A DNA stretch of 64,000 nt from Enterobacter wuhouensis (GCF_004331265.1 NZ_SJOO01000001.1:496001-560000), one strand, 5' to 3'. Positions 9,775 to 19,759 are shown, counted from the stretch's first letter. Made by a program: numbers and translations. The notes: a model not told the origin generated them from the letters alone.

Positions 9775-9845
9775 AAAGCACTTTTGCGCATATGGGCGTG
9801 AGAAAATAGTTTATAAACAGGGAATATCACATCAAGGAGCGAACC

Positions 9846-10691
9846 ATGTCCCCATTTTTGAGTGCTTATTTTGCCCGAACAGGCTGGCAACAGCCTGCTC
9901 AGGTTGATATCGACACCCTGCGCGCGCTGCATTTACACCACAACTGCGCGATCCCCTTCGAGAACATCGACGTCGTTTTGCCCCGCGAAATTCACCTTGA
10001 CGATCAATGCCTGGTGGACAAGCTGGTGACGGCGCGCCGCGGCGGATATTGCTTCGAGCAAAACGGACTGTTCGAACGCGTACTGCGCGAGGTAGGGTTT
10101 ACGGTGCGCAGCGTTCTGGGGCGCGTGGTTCTTGCTAATCCACCGCAAATGCCGCCGCGCACGCATCGCCTGCTGCTGGTTGAGCTGAACGGTGAGCGCT
10201 GGATCGCCGACGTGGGGTTTGGCGGCCAGACGCTGACGGCGCCAATTCGCCTCATCGCCAACGAGGCGCAGGAAACGCCGCACGGTCTGTACCGTTTGCT
10301 GAGTGAAGGGAACGACTGGGTTCTGCAGTTCCGCCACCACGAACACTGGCAGTCGATGTACCATTTTGACCTTGTGACGCAGTACTTCAACGACTACGTA
10401 ATGGGTAACTTCTGGTCGGCCCACTGGCCGCAGTCGCATTTCCGTCACCATTTATTGATGTGTCGCCATCTGCCCGACGGCGGCAAGCTGACGCTGACCA
10501 ACCTGCACTTTACCCACTGGAAGAACGGGCACGTAGAGGAGCAGATCCACCTGCCGGATGCGAAGGCGCTTTATGCGCTGATGCAGGAACGATTTGGGTT
10601 AGGCGTTGACGATCCCAAACACGGTTTCTCGCTGGCCGAGCTGACGGCGGTCATGGCGGGGTTTGAAACGCATCCGCAGGCGGGGAAATAG
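9846..10691 (+). CDS. nhoA: arylamine N-acetyltransferase
   Basis: A 281-residue acetyltransferase that moves acetyl from acetyl-CoA to arylamines and N-hydroxyarylamines in the cytoplasm, the NhoA of enteric bacteria. The catalytic triad is visible: Cys in RRGGYCFEQNGLFERVLRE (Cys about 69), His in PPRTHRLLLVEL (about 107) and Asp in WIADVGFGGQT (about 122). It matches E. coli NhoA closely over its full length, including FWSAHWPQSHFRHHLLMCRH. AAGGAGCGAACC precedes ATG 9846. It is convergent with narV, as in the E. coli chromosome. Confidence 0.95.
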   Translation: MSPFLSAYFARTGWQQPAQVDIDTLRALHLHHNCAIPFENIDVVLPREIHLDDQCLVDKLVTARRGGYCFEQNGLFERVLREVGFTVRSVLGRVVLANPPQMPPRTHRLLLVELNGERWIADVGFGGQTLTAPIRLIANEAQETPHGLYRLLSEGNDWVLQFRHHEHWQSMYHFDLVTQYFNDYVMGNFWSAHWPQSHFRHHLLMCRHLPDGGKLTLTNLHFTHWKNGHVEEQIHLPDAKALYALMQERFGLGVDDPKHGFSLAELTAVMAGFETHPQAGK

Positions 10692-10711
10692 GGAATAATG
10701 GACCCTGCAGG

Positions 10712-10750
10712 CTGATGCCCTCACCCCGGCCCTCTCCCACAGGGAGAGGG
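10712..10750. repeat. 39-bp enterobacterial intergenic repeat, copy 1
   Basis: The unit begins CTGATGCCCTCACCC and ends in the hairpin CCCTCTCCC-ACA-GGGAGAGGG (10730-10750). The same 39-bp unit, with three differences, lies in inverted orientation at 21322-21360. Confidence 0.8.
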
Positions 10751-10761
10751 TGCAAACATAA

Positions 10762-10790
10762 AACGGCAACGAAGGTTGCCGTTCTACTTT
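10762..10790 (-). terminator. terminator between nhoA and narV
   Basis: AACGGCAAC (10762-10770), loop GAAG, GTTGCCGTT (10775-10783). T-rich runs lie on both sides (TTTATGTTT on the minus strand, CTACTTTT on the plus), so it could end both convergent transcripts. Confidence 0.7.
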
Positions 10791-10809
10791 TACCTCGCCA
10801 CCCGACGTA

Positions 10810-11490
10810 TTAACGGCGCGATCTCACCACCTGATACCGACGAGTAAAATACTCAAACGGCGCGCTCCACACGTGCACCAGACGCGTGAACGGGAAAATC
10901 AGGAAGATGGTCATCCCCAGCACCAGGTGAAGGCGGAAGATCGGCGCAACGCCGCTCAGCATCTCAGACGATCCGCCCTTGAAGGTCACGATCCCCTGCG
11001 CCCAGCCGACCAGCTTCATCATCTCGCTCCCGTCGGGATACTGCGCCGAGAAGGGGATCGTAGTCAGCCCCAGGATGCACTGGAAGAGCAGAATGCTCAT
11101 GATAATGATATCCGGCGTGGTGGAGGTGGCTCTTACGCGCTGGTTGAACAGGCGGCGGTAGAGCAGCATCGAGCCTCCGACCAGGGTCAGCACGCCGCAA
11201 ACCCCGCCCGCAATCATCGCCAGCTGCTGTTTCACGGCAACGGGTAAAAACCAGGCGTACATCCAGTGCGGGGTTAACATCCCGAACAGGTGCCCGAAGA
11301 ATATCCCCAGGATCCCGATATGAAACAGGTTAGACGCCCAGTTCATCCCGCGCTTGCTCAGCAGCTGGCTGGATGAGGCGCGCCAGGTATATTGCCCGTA
11401 GTCATAGCGCAACCAGCTGCCGAGGAAGAAAACGGTCGCGCAGATATAGGGGTAAATGTCATAAAAAAACACGTTGAGGTAATGCATCAT
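10810..11490 (-). CDS. narV: respiratory nitrate reductase Z, gamma (cytochrome b) subunit
   Basis: A 226-residue membrane subunit that takes electrons from quinol through two b haems and passes them to NarY. It has about five hydrophobic helices and His-containing segments [14 protein letters not shown] and [11 protein letters not shown]...FTRLVHVW, which hold the haem ligands in the NarI family. It matches E. coli NarV almost end to end (start [20 protein letters not shown], end RYQVVRSRR). Its ATG overlaps the narW stop by four bases. It is the last gene of the narU-narZYWV cluster and ends before a terminator. Confidence 0.96.
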   Translation of the reverse strand: MMHYLNVFFYDIYPYICATVFFLGSWLRYDYGQYTWRASSSQLLSKRGMNWASNLFHIGILGIFFGHLFGMLTPHWMYAWFLPVAVKQQLAMIAGGVCGVLTLVGGSMLLYRRLFNQRVRATSTTPDIIIMSILLFQCILGLTTIPFSAQYPDGSEMMKLVGWAQGIVTFKGGSSEMLSGVAPIFRLHLVLGMTIFLIFPFTRLVHVWSAPFEYFTRRYQVVRSRR

Positions 11491-12182
11491 TTTGGGCCTC
11501 CGGCGCTGACGTCCACGTACTGCGGCGCGACGTCCTGGCTAAAGCGTCGTTGATATTGCTGCATCGGCGAGCTGTCGCACGACGTCGCGTTGTCTTCGAT
11601 AAACTTCACCTGTTCCTCTTCCCAGACGGCGTCGAGCGCCTGACGGGTGTCATCCCGCTTTTCACCTGAAACCTGTTTCGCCACGCTGTCGCTGGTCAGC
11701 CGCGTGCCTGCCAGCGTCAGAAGGGCGTCAAAAAGTTGATACTGCGCCACTCCGCGCTGCTTCAGGCGTCCGCCAATCAGCGCCAGAATAGGCGCGACGT
11801 TTTGCAGACCCTCCCGCGCCTCCTCGTCGGTCACGATGCTGAGATATTCCAGGTAGAGCGGCAGATAGTCCGGCAGCTCGCGGCAGTCCAGCTGCAGGCC
11901 GGCCTTCTCGTACTGGCTCATCAGGTCGACCATCGCCTGACCGCGATCGCGGGACTCGGCGTGAACGTGCTCAAACAGCAGCAGCGAGGTCGCGCGACCG
12001 CGTTCAAACACTTCACACCATTCGGCCTGCTTGTCCAGCAGCGGGGCGCTCAGGTGCTGCTGCGCAAACGGCAGCAGCATGGGCGCATCCTGCTCAACCA
12101 GAGAAAGCGCCTCATCGCGGTTTTCCCACAGCAGCTCATCGGGATACTCAATGAGCAGCGCGATGATTTTGAGGATCTGCAT
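11487..12182 (-). CDS. narW: nitrate reductase Z assembly chaperone
   Basis: A 231-residue cytoplasmic chaperone of the NarJ/NarW family, needed to insert the molybdenum cofactor into NarZ; it is not part of the final enzyme. [19 protein letters not shown] (about residues 69-87) is the family signature, and [18 protein letters not shown] is conserved with E. coli NarW. The acidic, all-helical sequence has no membrane segments. It overlaps narY by one base and narV by four, so all subunits are co-translated. Confidence 0.95.
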   Translation of the reverse strand: MQILKIIALLIEYPDELLWENRDEALSLVEQDAPMLLPFAQQHLSAPLLDKQAEWCEVFERGRATSLLLFEHVHAESRDRGQAMVDLMSQYEKAGLQLDCRELPDYLPLYLEYLSIVTDEEAREGLQNVAPILALIGGRLKQRGVAQYQLFDALLTLAGTRLTSDSVAKQVSGEKRDDTRQALDAVWEEEQVKFIEDNATSCDSSPMQQYQRRFSQDVAPQYVDVSAGGPK

Positions 12183-13726
12183 TATTCTCCCTCCCCGTGT
12201 TCGCGCACTTCGGTGATGTTGATCGCGTCGATGCGGCTGCTGTTGAAGAGGTTGAATTTGGTGTCGGAGCCGTGGCAGCCGTCGCCAAAAGTAAAGCCGC
12301 AGCCGTTTTTCTCCGGGAAGGCGTCGCGCGCCATTTCGCGGTGGCTGGTCGGGATCACGAAGCGGTCTTCGTAGTTGGCAATGGCCAGATAACGATACAT
12401 CTCCTCAACCTGCGCCTCGGTCAGGCCCACCTCTTCGATGGCGCGGGTGTCGGTCACGCCTTCCACGGTTTGAGAGCGTTTGTAATGACGCATCGCCATC
12501 ATGCGCTTCAGGGCGCGCAGCACCGGGCCGGTATCGCCCGCGCTGAGCATGTTTGCAAGGTACTGGACCGGAATGCGCAGGTTCTCTACCGCAGGGAGCA
12601 CGCCGTCGTTCATCGGCAGGCCGCCCGCGTCGGCGTAAGACTGAATCGGCGACAGCGGCGGAACGTACCAGACCATCGGCAGGGTGCGGTATTCCGGGTG
12701 CAGCGGCAGCGCCAGCTTCCAGTCCATCGCCAGTTTATAAACCGGTGAGCGCTGGGCGGCGTCAATGACGTTCTGCGGAATACCTTGTTTGACGGCTTCT
12801 TCAATCACCGCCGGATCGTGCGGGTCCAGGAACACGTCGCACTGGCGCTCGTACAGATCGGTTTCATGCTCGGTGCTCGCCGCTTCTTCAATGCGGTCCG
12901 CGTCGTACAGCAGCACGCCGAGGTAGCGAATGCGCCCGACGCAGGTTTCGGAGCAGACGGTAGGCTGCCCGGACTCAATGCGCGGATAGCAGAAGATGCA
13001 TTTTTCCGACTTGCCGCTCTTCCAGTTGAAGTAGATTTTTTTGTACGGACAGCCGCTGATGCACAGGCGCCAGCCGCGGCATTTATCCTGGTCGATCAGC
13101 ACGATGCCGTCCTCTTCGCGCTTGTAAATTGCGCCGCTCGGACAGGTCGCGGCACAGCTCGGGTTCAGACAGTGCTCGCACAGGCGCGGCAGATACATCA
13201 TGAAGGTGTTTTCAAACTGGCCGTACATCTCCTTCTGGATCTTCTGGAAGTTGCGGTCGCGGGCGCGTTTTTCAAACTCGCCGCCGAGCAACTCCTCCCA
13301 GTTAGGCCCCCAGACGATTTTGTCCATCCGCTTGCCGTCGATGAGCGAGCGGGGGCGGGCGGTCGGGAGATGATCGCCCTCCGGCGCGCGGTGCAGATCC
13401 TGATAGTCAAAGGTGAAAGGCTCATAGTAATCGTCGATTTGCGGCATGACGGGGTTAGAAAAAATCTTCGACAGCACGCCGAGCTTGCTGCCAAGACGCG
13501 GGGTCAGTTTGCCGTGAATGCCGCGGATCCAGCCGCCTTGCCACTCGTCCTGATCTTCCCAGTTTTTCGGATAGCCGATCCCCGGCTTGGTTTCGACGTT
13601 GTTAAACCACGCATATTCCATGCCTTCGCGCCCGGTCCAGACGTTCTTACAGGTGACCGAGCAGGTGTGACACCCAATGCATTTATCGAGATTCAGAACC
13701 ATGCCAACCTGTGAGCGTATTTTCAT
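12182..13726 (-). CDS. narY: respiratory nitrate reductase Z, beta (iron-sulfur) subunit
   Basis: A 514-residue electron-transfer subunit on the cytoplasmic side of the membrane. Ferredoxin-type cysteine clusters are visible in order: CIGCHTCSVTCKNVW (about 16-30), CEHCLNPSCAATCPSG (about 184-199), CRGWRLCISGCPYKK (about 217-231) and CIFCYPR...VCSETCVG (about 244-264). The Trp in CRGWRLC is the expected replacement that makes one centre a [3Fe-4S] cluster. Length and sequence equal the E. coli NarY/NarH type. ATGA overlap with narZ. Confidence 0.96.
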   Translation of the reverse strand: MKIRSQVGMVLNLDKCIGCHTCSVTCKNVWTGREGMEYAWFNNVETKPGIGYPKNWEDQDEWQGGWIRGIHGKLTPRLGSKLGVLSKIFSNPVMPQIDDYYEPFTFDYQDLHRAPEGDHLPTARPRSLIDGKRMDKIVWGPNWEELLGGEFEKRARDRNFQKIQKEMYGQFENTFMMYLPRLCEHCLNPSCAATCPSGAIYKREEDGIVLIDQDKCRGWRLCISGCPYKKIYFNWKSGKSEKCIFCYPRIESGQPTVCSETCVGRIRYLGVLLYDADRIEEAASTEHETDLYERQCDVFLDPHDPAVIEEAVKQGIPQNVIDAAQRSPVYKLAMDWKLALPLHPEYRTLPMVWYVPPLSPIQSYADAGGLPMNDGVLPAVENLRIPVQYLANMLSAGDTGPVLRALKRMMAMRHYKRSQTVEGVTDTRAIEEVGLTEAQVEEMYRYLAIANYEDRFVIPTSHREMARDAFPEKNGCGFTFGDGCHGSDTKFNLFNSSRIDAINITEVREHGEGE

Positions 13727-16700
13727 TTTTTCGCCTCCTGTACCTGATCCCGACCTTCGCCATCCAGCCAGTTAATGTTTTTCATTTTGCGGATCATGAT
13801 GAACTCGTCGCGGTTGGAGCCGACGGTGCCGTAATAGTTGAAGCTGTACGCCAGCTGCGCGTAGCCGCCAATCATGTGCGTCGGTTTCGGGCAGACGCGG
13901 GTGACGGAGTTGTGGATCCCGCCGCGACGCCCGGTCACCTCTGAACCCGGAATGTTCAGAATGCGCTCCTGGGCGTGGTACATCATGGTCATGCCCGGCG
14001 GCACGCGCTGGCTGACCACCGCGCGGGCGGTGAGGGCGCCGTTGGCGTTGAAGGCCTCGATCCAGTCGTTATCCTCGATGCCTAACTCACGGGCGTCGGT
14101 CTCGCTGATCCAGACAATCGGCCCGCCGCGCGACAGCGTCTGCATCAGCAGGTTTTCGCTGTAGGTGGAGTGGATGCCCCACTTCTGGTGCGGCGTCAGG
14201 AAGTTGAGCGCCTTCTCCGGGAAGCCGTTCGGCGGGATCTCGCGCATATGGGTCACGCTTCGGGTATCGATCGGCGGACGATAGGCCACCAGGCTCTCAC
14301 CGAAGGCGCGCATCCAGGCGTGATCCTGATACAGCTGCTGACGGCCGGAAAGGGTGCGCCAGGGGATCAGCTCGTGCACGTTGGTGTAGCCTGCGTTATA
14401 GGAGACGTGCTCGCTCTCAAGGCCGGACCACGTCGGGCTGGAGATGATTTTGCGCGGCTGCGCCTGGATGTCGCGGAAGCGAATTTTTTCGTCTTCTTTG
14501 TTCAACGCCAGGTGGGTGTGGTCGCGCCCGGTTAGCTGGCCCAGCGCTTCCCAGGCCTTCACCGCAACCTGACCGTTGGTTTCAGGCGCGAGGGCGAGGA
14601 TCACCTCGGAGGCGTCAATCGCCGTCTCGATCAGCGGGCGACCTTTCGCCGGACCGTCGAGCTTGACGTAGTTCAGCTTGCCGAGGAAATCGACCTCGTT
14701 TTGCGTATTCCACGAAATGCCTTTCCCGCCGTTGCCGAGCTTGTCCAGCAGCGGGCCGAGAGAGGTGAAGCGCTCGTAGGTTTCGGGATAGTTACGTTCA
14801 ACGACGGCAATGCTCGGCGCGGTTTTACCGGGGATCAGGTCGCACTCGCCCTTGCGCCAGTCCTGAATATCAAACGGCTGAGACAGTTCCGCCGGGGAGT
14901 CGTGCTGCAGCGGCTGCAGCACCACGTCGGTTTCGGTACCCAGATGGCCGACGCAGACTTCGGAGAAGACTTTGGCGAGGCCCTTGTAGATCTCCCAGTC
15001 GCTGCGCGATTCCCACGCCGGATCGACGGCGGCGGAGAGCGGGTGAATAAACGGATGCATATCCGAAGTATTCATGTCGTCTTTTTCGTACCAGGTCGCC
15101 GTTGGCAGCACGATATCCGAGAACAGGCAGGTGCTGGACATGCGGAAGTCGAGCGTCACCAGCAGGTCGAGCTTGCCCTCGATGGCGGCGGTCTGCCATT
15201 CCACCTCCTCAGGCTTCACGTCGTCCGTTGAGCCCAAATCTTCCCCCTGAATCCCGCTTTCGGTGCCCAGCAGGTATTTCAGCATGTATTCGTGGCCTTT
15301 CCCGGACGAGCCGAGCAGGTTAGAGCGCCAGACGAACAGGTTACGCGGGTGATTTTTGCCGTTGTCGGGCTGTTCGCAGGCGAAGCGGATATCGCCCGAC
15401 TTCAACGCCTGAACCGTGTAGTCCTGCGGGGTCATGCCCGCAGCCTCCGCGCGCGCCTTCACGTGCAGCGGGTTAAGGTTGAGCTGCGGGGCAGACGGCA
15501 GCCAGCCCATGCGCTCTGCGCGAACGTTGAAGTCGATCAGGTGCCCGGTGAATTTCGACGCGTCGGCCAGCGGGGAGAGCAGCTCCTGCGCGGTCAGCTT
15601 TTCATAGCGCCACTGGCTGGCGTGGTTATAGAAATACGACGTGCTGTTCATCTGGCGCGGCGGACGGTTCCAGTCCAGCGCGAAGGCCAGCGGCAGCCAG
15701 CCGGTCTGCGGGCGCAGCTTTTCCTGGCCGACATAGTGTGACCAGCCGCCGCCGCTCTGCCCGACGCAGCCGCAGAAGACCAGCATGTTGATCATCCCGC
15801 GGTAGTTCATGTCCATGTGATACCAGTGGTTCACCCCGGCACCGAGGATGATCATGGAGCGGCCGTGGGTTTTGTGCGCCGTGTCGGCAAACTCGCGGGC
15901 GATTTTTTCTATCAGATAAGCGGGTACGCCGGTAATCTGCTCGCCCCACGCCGGGGTGTAGGCTTTGACCTCGCCGTAGCTGCCCGCCGCGTTGCCGTCT
16001 TCCAGACCGCGATCCAGGCCGTAGTTTGCCAGCACAAGATCGTACACGCTGACCACGCGCTTCTGGCTGCCGTCGGCGAGCGTCAGGGTTTTGCTCGGCA
16101 CGCGGCGCGTCAGCACCGGTTCCTGCTTCACGCTGCGGAAGTGCGGGTTTTCATTGCCGCCAAAGTAGGGGAAGGCGACATCCGCCACGCTGTCATGGGT
16201 AATCAGCAGGGAGAGGGTCAGCTCGGTTTCCTGTCCAGCGGCCAGCGACTCCAGGTTCCATTTGCCTTTTTCGCCCCAGCGAAAGCCAATCGAACCGTTC
16301 GGCACCACCAGGTTACCGGCTACGTCGAAAGCGATGGTTTTCCACTCCGGGTTATTGGCCTCGCCCAGGCCGTCGGCCAGGTCGGAGGCGCGCAGCATTC
16401 GCCCCGGCACCACGCGGCCGTCCTCCTGCTCGTCAAGCAGCACCAGCATCGGCATGTCGGTGTAGCGGCGGCAGTAGTTGAGGAAGTAATCGCTCGGGTT
16501 GTCGAGGTGGAACTCTTTGAGGATCACGTGGCCCATCGCCATGGCGAGCGCGCTGTCGGTGCCCTGTTTTGGCGCCAGCCACTGATCGCTCAGCTTGGCG
16601 ACTTCCGAGAAGTCCGGCGTGATGGCGACGGTTTTTGTGCCTTTGTAGCGCACCTCGGTAAAGAAGTGCGCGTCCGGGGTACGCGTCTGCGGCACGTTCG

Positions 16701-17463
16701 AGCCCCAGGCGATGATATAGCTGGAGTTATACCAGTCGGCGGACTCCGGCACGTCTGTCTGCTCGCCCCAGGTCATCGGCGAGGCGGGGGGCAAATCGCA
16801 GTACCAGTCATAGAAGCTCAGGCAGGTACCGCCGAGCAGGGAAAGATAGCGCGTACCGGCGGCGTAGGAGACCATCGACATTGCCGGAATAGGGGAAAAA
16901 CCGGCCACGCGGTCCGGGCCGTAGTTTTTGATGGTCCAGACGTTAGCGGCGGCAATCAGCTGGTTTAGCTCTTTCCAGTTCGAGCGGATGAACCCGCCCT
17001 TACCGCGCGCCTTCCTGTAGCTCTGCGCCTTTTGCGGATCCTGTTGGATGGCATCCCAGGCCAGCACCGGATCGGTATGTTGTGCCAGCGCCTCGCGCCA
17101 CAGCTCAATCAGCCTGCGCCGCACCAGCGGGTATTTCAGACGGTTAGCGCTGTAGAGATACCAGGAGTAGCTTGCGCCACGCGGGCAGCCGCGCGGCTCG
17201 TGGTTGGGCAGGTCAGGACGCGTACGAGGGTAGTCGGTCTGCTGGGTTTCCCAGGTGACCAGCCCGTTTTTGACGTAAATCTTCCAGCTGCAGGAGCCGG
17301 TACAGTTGACCCCGTGGGTGGATCGCACAATTTTGTCGAACTGCCAGCGCTGGCGGTAGCCGTCTTCCCAGTCACGGTTGGTGTTGTACACCTGCCCGTG
17401 GCCGTTGGCGAAGCTGTCGCCTTTTGTTTTGAAATAACGAAAGCGATCCAACAGTTTACTCAT
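13723..17463 (-). CDS. narZ: respiratory nitrate reductase Z, alpha (molybdopterin) subunit
   Basis: A 1246-residue catalytic subunit, the same length as E. coli NarZ, reducing nitrate to nitrite with quinol-derived electrons. HGVNCTGSCSWKIYVKNG (about 50-67) with the later GCPRGASYSW gives the His/Cys ligand set of the FS0 cluster. NSSYIIAWGSNVPQTRTPDA and the C-terminal IHNSVTRVCPKPTHMIGG bind the bis-MGD cofactor. I chose ATG 17463 (start SKLLDRFRYFKTKGDSF); upstream sequence is non-homologous. The gene belongs to the narUZYWV arrangement, not narGHJI: it follows narU directly, with a REP element between them. In E. coli this second enzyme is expressed at low level with RpoS input. Confidence 0.97.
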   Translation of the reverse strand: MSKLLDRFRYFKTKGDSFANGHGQVYNTNRDWEDGYRQRWQFDKIVRSTHGVNCTGSCSWKIYVKNGLVTWETQQTDYPRTRPDLPNHEPRGCPRGASYSWYLYSANRLKYPLVRRRLIELWREALAQHTDPVLAWDAIQQDPQKAQSYRKARGKGGFIRSNWKELNQLIAAANVWTIKNYGPDRVAGFSPIPAMSMVSYAAGTRYLSLLGGTCLSFYDWYCDLPPASPMTWGEQTDVPESADWYNSSYIIAWGSNVPQTRTPDAHFFTEVRYKGTKTVAITPDFSEVAKLSDQWLAPKQGTDSALAMAMGHVILKEFHLDNPSDYFLNYCRRYTDMPMLVLLDEQEDGRVVPGRMLRASDLADGLGEANNPEWKTIAFDVAGNLVVPNGSIGFRWGEKGKWNLESLAAGQETELTLSLLITHDSVADVAFPYFGGNENPHFRSVKQEPVLTRRVPSKTLTLADGSQKRVVSVYDLVLANYGLDRGLEDGNAAGSYGEVKAYTPAWGEQITGVPAYLIEKIAREFADTAHKTHGRSMIILGAGVNHWYHMDMNYRGMINMLVFCGCVGQSGGGWSHYVGQEKLRPQTGWLPLAFALDWNRPPRQMNSTSYFYNHASQWRYEKLTAQELLSPLADASKFTGHLIDFNVRAERMGWLPSAPQLNLNPLHVKARAEAAGMTPQDYTVQALKSGDIRFACEQPDNGKNHPRNLFVWRSNLLGSSGKGHEYMLKYLLGTESGIQGEDLGSTDDVKPEEVEWQTAAIEGKLDLLVTLDFRMSSTCLFSDIVLPTATWYEKDDMNTSDMHPFIHPLSAAVDPAWESRSDWEIYKGLAKVFSEVCVGHLGTETDVVLQPLQHDSPAELSQPFDIQDWRKGECDLIPGKTAPSIAVVERNYPETYERFTSLGPLLDKLGNGGKGISWNTQNEVDFLGKLNYVKLDGPAKGRPLIETAIDASEVILALAPETNGQVAVKAWEALGQLTGRDHTHLALNKEDEKIRFRDIQAQPRKIISSPTWSGLESEHVSYNAGYTNVHELIPWRTLSGRQQLYQDHAWMRAFGESLVAYRPPIDTRSVTHMREIPPNGFPEKALNFLTPHQKWGIHSTYSENLLMQTLSRGGPIVWISETDARELGIEDNDWIEAFNANGALTARAVVSQRVPPGMTMMYHAQERILNIPGSEVTGRRGGIHNSVTRVCPKPTHMIGGYAQLAYSFNYYGTVGSNRDEFIMIRKMKNINWLDGEGRDQVQEAKK

Positions 17464-17487
17464 GACATTTCTCCTGCTTCGATAACA

Positions 17488-17517
17488 TTGCCGGACGGCG
17501 CGAGCGCTATCCGGCAA
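17488..17517. repeat. REP-type palindrome between narU and narZ
   Basis: TTGCCGGA (17488-17495) ... TCCGGCAA (17510-17517) enclose CGGCGCGAGCGCTA, the classic REP/BIME layout. It probably stabilises narU mRNA or dampens read-through into narZ (inference). Confidence 0.75.
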
Positions 17518-17528
17518 AAGATAATTTG

Positions 17529-18914
17529 TTATTTTTGTGAGGATTTGCGGCCATACACCAGCCAGGTGACGAACACGCAGACGATGTAAAACACGAGGAA
17601 TACTTTCATAGCGCCCACGGGCGAGCCGGTCATGGCCAGCGAGGTACCAAACGCCTTAGGAATAAAGAACCCGCCGACCGCACCGATGGCAGAAATAAAG
17701 CCCAGCGCCGCCGCGGTTTCTGTCACCGCTTCGTGCTGCGCCTGTTCGTCACTGCCGCCCTGTTGCTTGACGCGGGTGAGGGTGATTTGACGAAAAATAA
17801 TGGCAATCATCTGGAAGGTGGAGCCGCTGCCCAGCCCGGCGGTGAGGAACAGGCCCATAAAGACCAGGTAGAAGGCAATAAAGCTGCCGGAGCCCGAGCC
17901 GGGCAGCGTCAGGAAGATCAGCGCGCTGAAAATGGCCATAAAGACGAAGTTAATCAGCGTTACGCGCACGCCGCCCAGCCTGTCGGAAATCATCCCGCCT
18001 GCCGAACGCGCCAGGGCACCAATTAAGGGGCCGAAGAAGGCGAGGTGCAGGATATTCACGTCCGGGAACTGGGTTTTTGACAGCATCGCAAAACCCGCCG
18101 AGAAACCGATAAACGAGCCAAAGGTGGCGAGGTAGAGCAGGCTAAGCAGCCAGAGGTGAAAGCGCTTCAGAACCGGAAGCTGGCTGGCGATGGAGGCTTT
18201 AGAGCTGGCAATGTCGTTCATACCAAAGAAGGCGGCGATGGTTGCCAGAAGCAGGAGCGGTGCCCAGATCCAGGCCGCGTTTGCCAGCCACATTGTCGAA
18301 CCGTCGTCCTGAGGTACACCGTGCACGCCCAGGAACGTAAACATCGGCAGGAAGATCACCAGTGGGGCGACCAGCTGCATTACGCTGACGCCCAGATTAC
18401 CGAGCCCGCCGTTGATTCCCAGCGCGCTACCCTGTTTGGCTTTCGGGAAGAAGAAGCTGATGTTACCCATGCTGGACGCAAAGTTGGCGCCAGCAAAACC
18501 GCAGAGGAGGGCAATCACGATAAAGACCCAGTAAGACGTCGCGGTGTTCTGAATCGCGATGCCAAGCCACACGCAGGGAATAATCAGGATCACGGTGCTT
18601 AATACCGTCCAGTAGCGCCCGCCGAATATCGGCACCATAAACGAATAGGGTACGCGCAATATCGCGCCAGAAAGGGAAGGTAATGCCGTTAGCATAAAAA
18701 GCTGATCGGTGGTGAAATGAAATCCCACTTTATTAAGATTTACCGCAATGGCGCTAAATAACATCCAAACGCAAAACGCCAGCAGCAGACAAGCGACAGA
18801 AATCCAAAGGTTTCTTCGGGCAATATGCTTCCCTTTATTCTCCCAAAATTGTTCGTTTTCCGGTTTCCAGTTACTAAGCAGGTAATGATTATTCTTCTCA
18901 CTTTGTTGTGACAT
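17529..18914 (-). CDS. narU: nitrate/nitrite transporter
   Basis: A 461-residue major facilitator with 12 predicted membrane helices, moving nitrate in and nitrite out across the inner membrane. It matches E. coli NarU along its length. Both nitrate-signature segments are present: GFAGANFASSMGNISFFFP (about 144-162) and TAGLGSGSTFQMIAIIFRQI (about 354-373). The conserved arginine is visible in LRVPYSFMVPIFGGRYW. It lies first in the narUZYWV cluster, separated from narZ by 65 bp holding a REP sequence. Its 200-bp upstream region is AT-rich; no regulator site could be called with confidence. Confidence 0.96.
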   Translation of the reverse strand: MSQQSEKNNHYLLSNWKPENEQFWENKGKHIARRNLWISVACLLLAFCVWMLFSAIAVNLNKVGFHFTTDQLFMLTALPSLSGAILRVPYSFMVPIFGGRYWTVLSTVILIIPCVWLGIAIQNTATSYWVFIVIALLCGFAGANFASSMGNISFFFPKAKQGSALGINGGLGNLGVSVMQLVAPLVIFLPMFTFLGVHGVPQDDGSTMWLANAAWIWAPLLLLATIAAFFGMNDIASSKASIASQLPVLKRFHLWLLSLLYLATFGSFIGFSAGFAMLSKTQFPDVNILHLAFFGPLIGALARSAGGMISDRLGGVRVTLINFVFMAIFSALIFLTLPGSGSGSFIAFYLVFMGLFLTAGLGSGSTFQMIAIIFRQITLTRVKQQGGSDEQAQHEAVTETAAALGFISAIGAVGGFFIPKAFGTSLAMTGSPVGAMKVFLVFYIVCVFVTWLVYGRKSSQK

Positions 18915-19027
18915 ATCGCCCTCTTGCTTACCAAAAAAAAAGAGAAAAATGAAATTAAAACAGAGAGATAACAGAAGAAAAGTCGTTAACGTTATTGGAT
19001 GTTTTGGGATACTTCTGAAAGGATAGA

Positions 19028-19074
19028 TAAAAAAGCCAACCCCTGAGTTTAGAAAGGGAATAAGGGGTGGCTTT
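19028..19074 (-). terminator. terminator of smvR
   Basis: On the minus strand the arms AAAGCCACCCCT (19074-19063) and AGGGGTTGGCTTT (19044-19032), with a one-base bulge, are followed by TTTTTTATC. This fits the end of the smvR transcript. Confidence 0.7.
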
Positions 19075-19115
19075 ATGTGTTACCAATTGTAACTTTTTTC
19101 GGAAAATAATACTTA

Positions 19116-19700
19116 TTAAGAGGTAGCAAACAATTCTAGAGAGATGAGTTTATCGAGATGCTTATTGAACGCGGCATCATCTATTTCGGGCATGTTAAGG
19201 ACATAAATACCGTCAAGCCCGCATACCAGCCCAATTAGACGCCAGGCAATATTTTCGGCCCGGTCGGTAAGGGTAAATACGCCAGCGTCTCTTCCCGCCC
19301 GGATAATGGCAACCGTCTCCTGATGCCACATTTCCATCGTCAGAACATAAGCGCCTTTGATCTCCGCATCGCGGCTGGCGAGGATCTGCGCTTCTCGCCA
19401 CAGACGGATGTAGGGCTCAATGCCGCCCTCATCGCTGCCGAGCATGGCGTGCAGGCGCTCGCGCCAGGTTGCGTTTTCGCCGACCACCTCGGCATCCAGC
19501 AATTCGCGGATGAGGCGCACAAAGGCCAGCGATTTTAGCTCGCCGCCGGAAGCAAAATGGTGGTGGACCTGTCCGGTCGCGACGCCAGCTTCGTTGGCGA
19601 TCCGCCGCACCGTCATCGCCCCCAGCCCTTCGGCCAGCGCCACGCGCATGGCGGCCTGCAGAATCTCTTCCCGTCGTTCGTCCTTGCTCAGATAACGCAT
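19116..19700 (-). CDS. smvR: TetR-family repressor of the SmvA efflux pump
   Basis: A 194-residue TetR-type repressor. The helix-turn-helix covers about residues 8-52 (ERREEILQAAMRVALAEG, MTVRRIANEAGVATGQVHHHF), followed by an all-helical ligand domain. It is divergent from smvA, the arrangement known in Klebsiella and Enterobacter, where loss of SmvR raises SmvA and tolerance to cationic biocides. I prefer ATG 19700; an upstream GTG at 19706 adds two residues. Two CTGGACA-type palindromes lie in the shared intergenic region, one inside its own promoter, which suggests autorepression and control of smvA. Confidence 0.9.
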   Translation of the reverse strand: MRYLSKDERREEILQAAMRVALAEGLGAMTVRRIANEAGVATGQVHHHFASGGELKSLAFVRLIRELLDAEVVGENATWRERLHAMLGSDEGGIEPYIRLWREAQILASRDAEIKGAYVLTMEMWHQETVAIIRAGRDAGVFTLTDRAENIAWRLIGLVCGLDGIYVLNMPEIDDAAFNKHLDKLISLELFATS

Positions 19701-19730
19701 TTTCACTCACTCTCAATGGGGACGAAACGA

Positions 19731-19759
19731 GTGTAACAAAGAGCTGGACAAGTGTTCAA
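19731..19759 (-). promoter_or_regulatory. smvR promoter overlapping operator 1
   Basis: On the minus strand TTGAAC (19759-19754) and TTACAC (19736-19731) are separated by exactly 17 bp, a good sigma-70 pair. The operator-like repeat 19744-19759 covers its -35 box and part of the spacer. Confidence 0.6.

Noticed and set aside
15817..16968. 383-codon open frame on the plus strand
   Set aside because: It is antisense to narZ, whose full-length homology is clear; long shadow frames are expected in GC-rich coding DNA.
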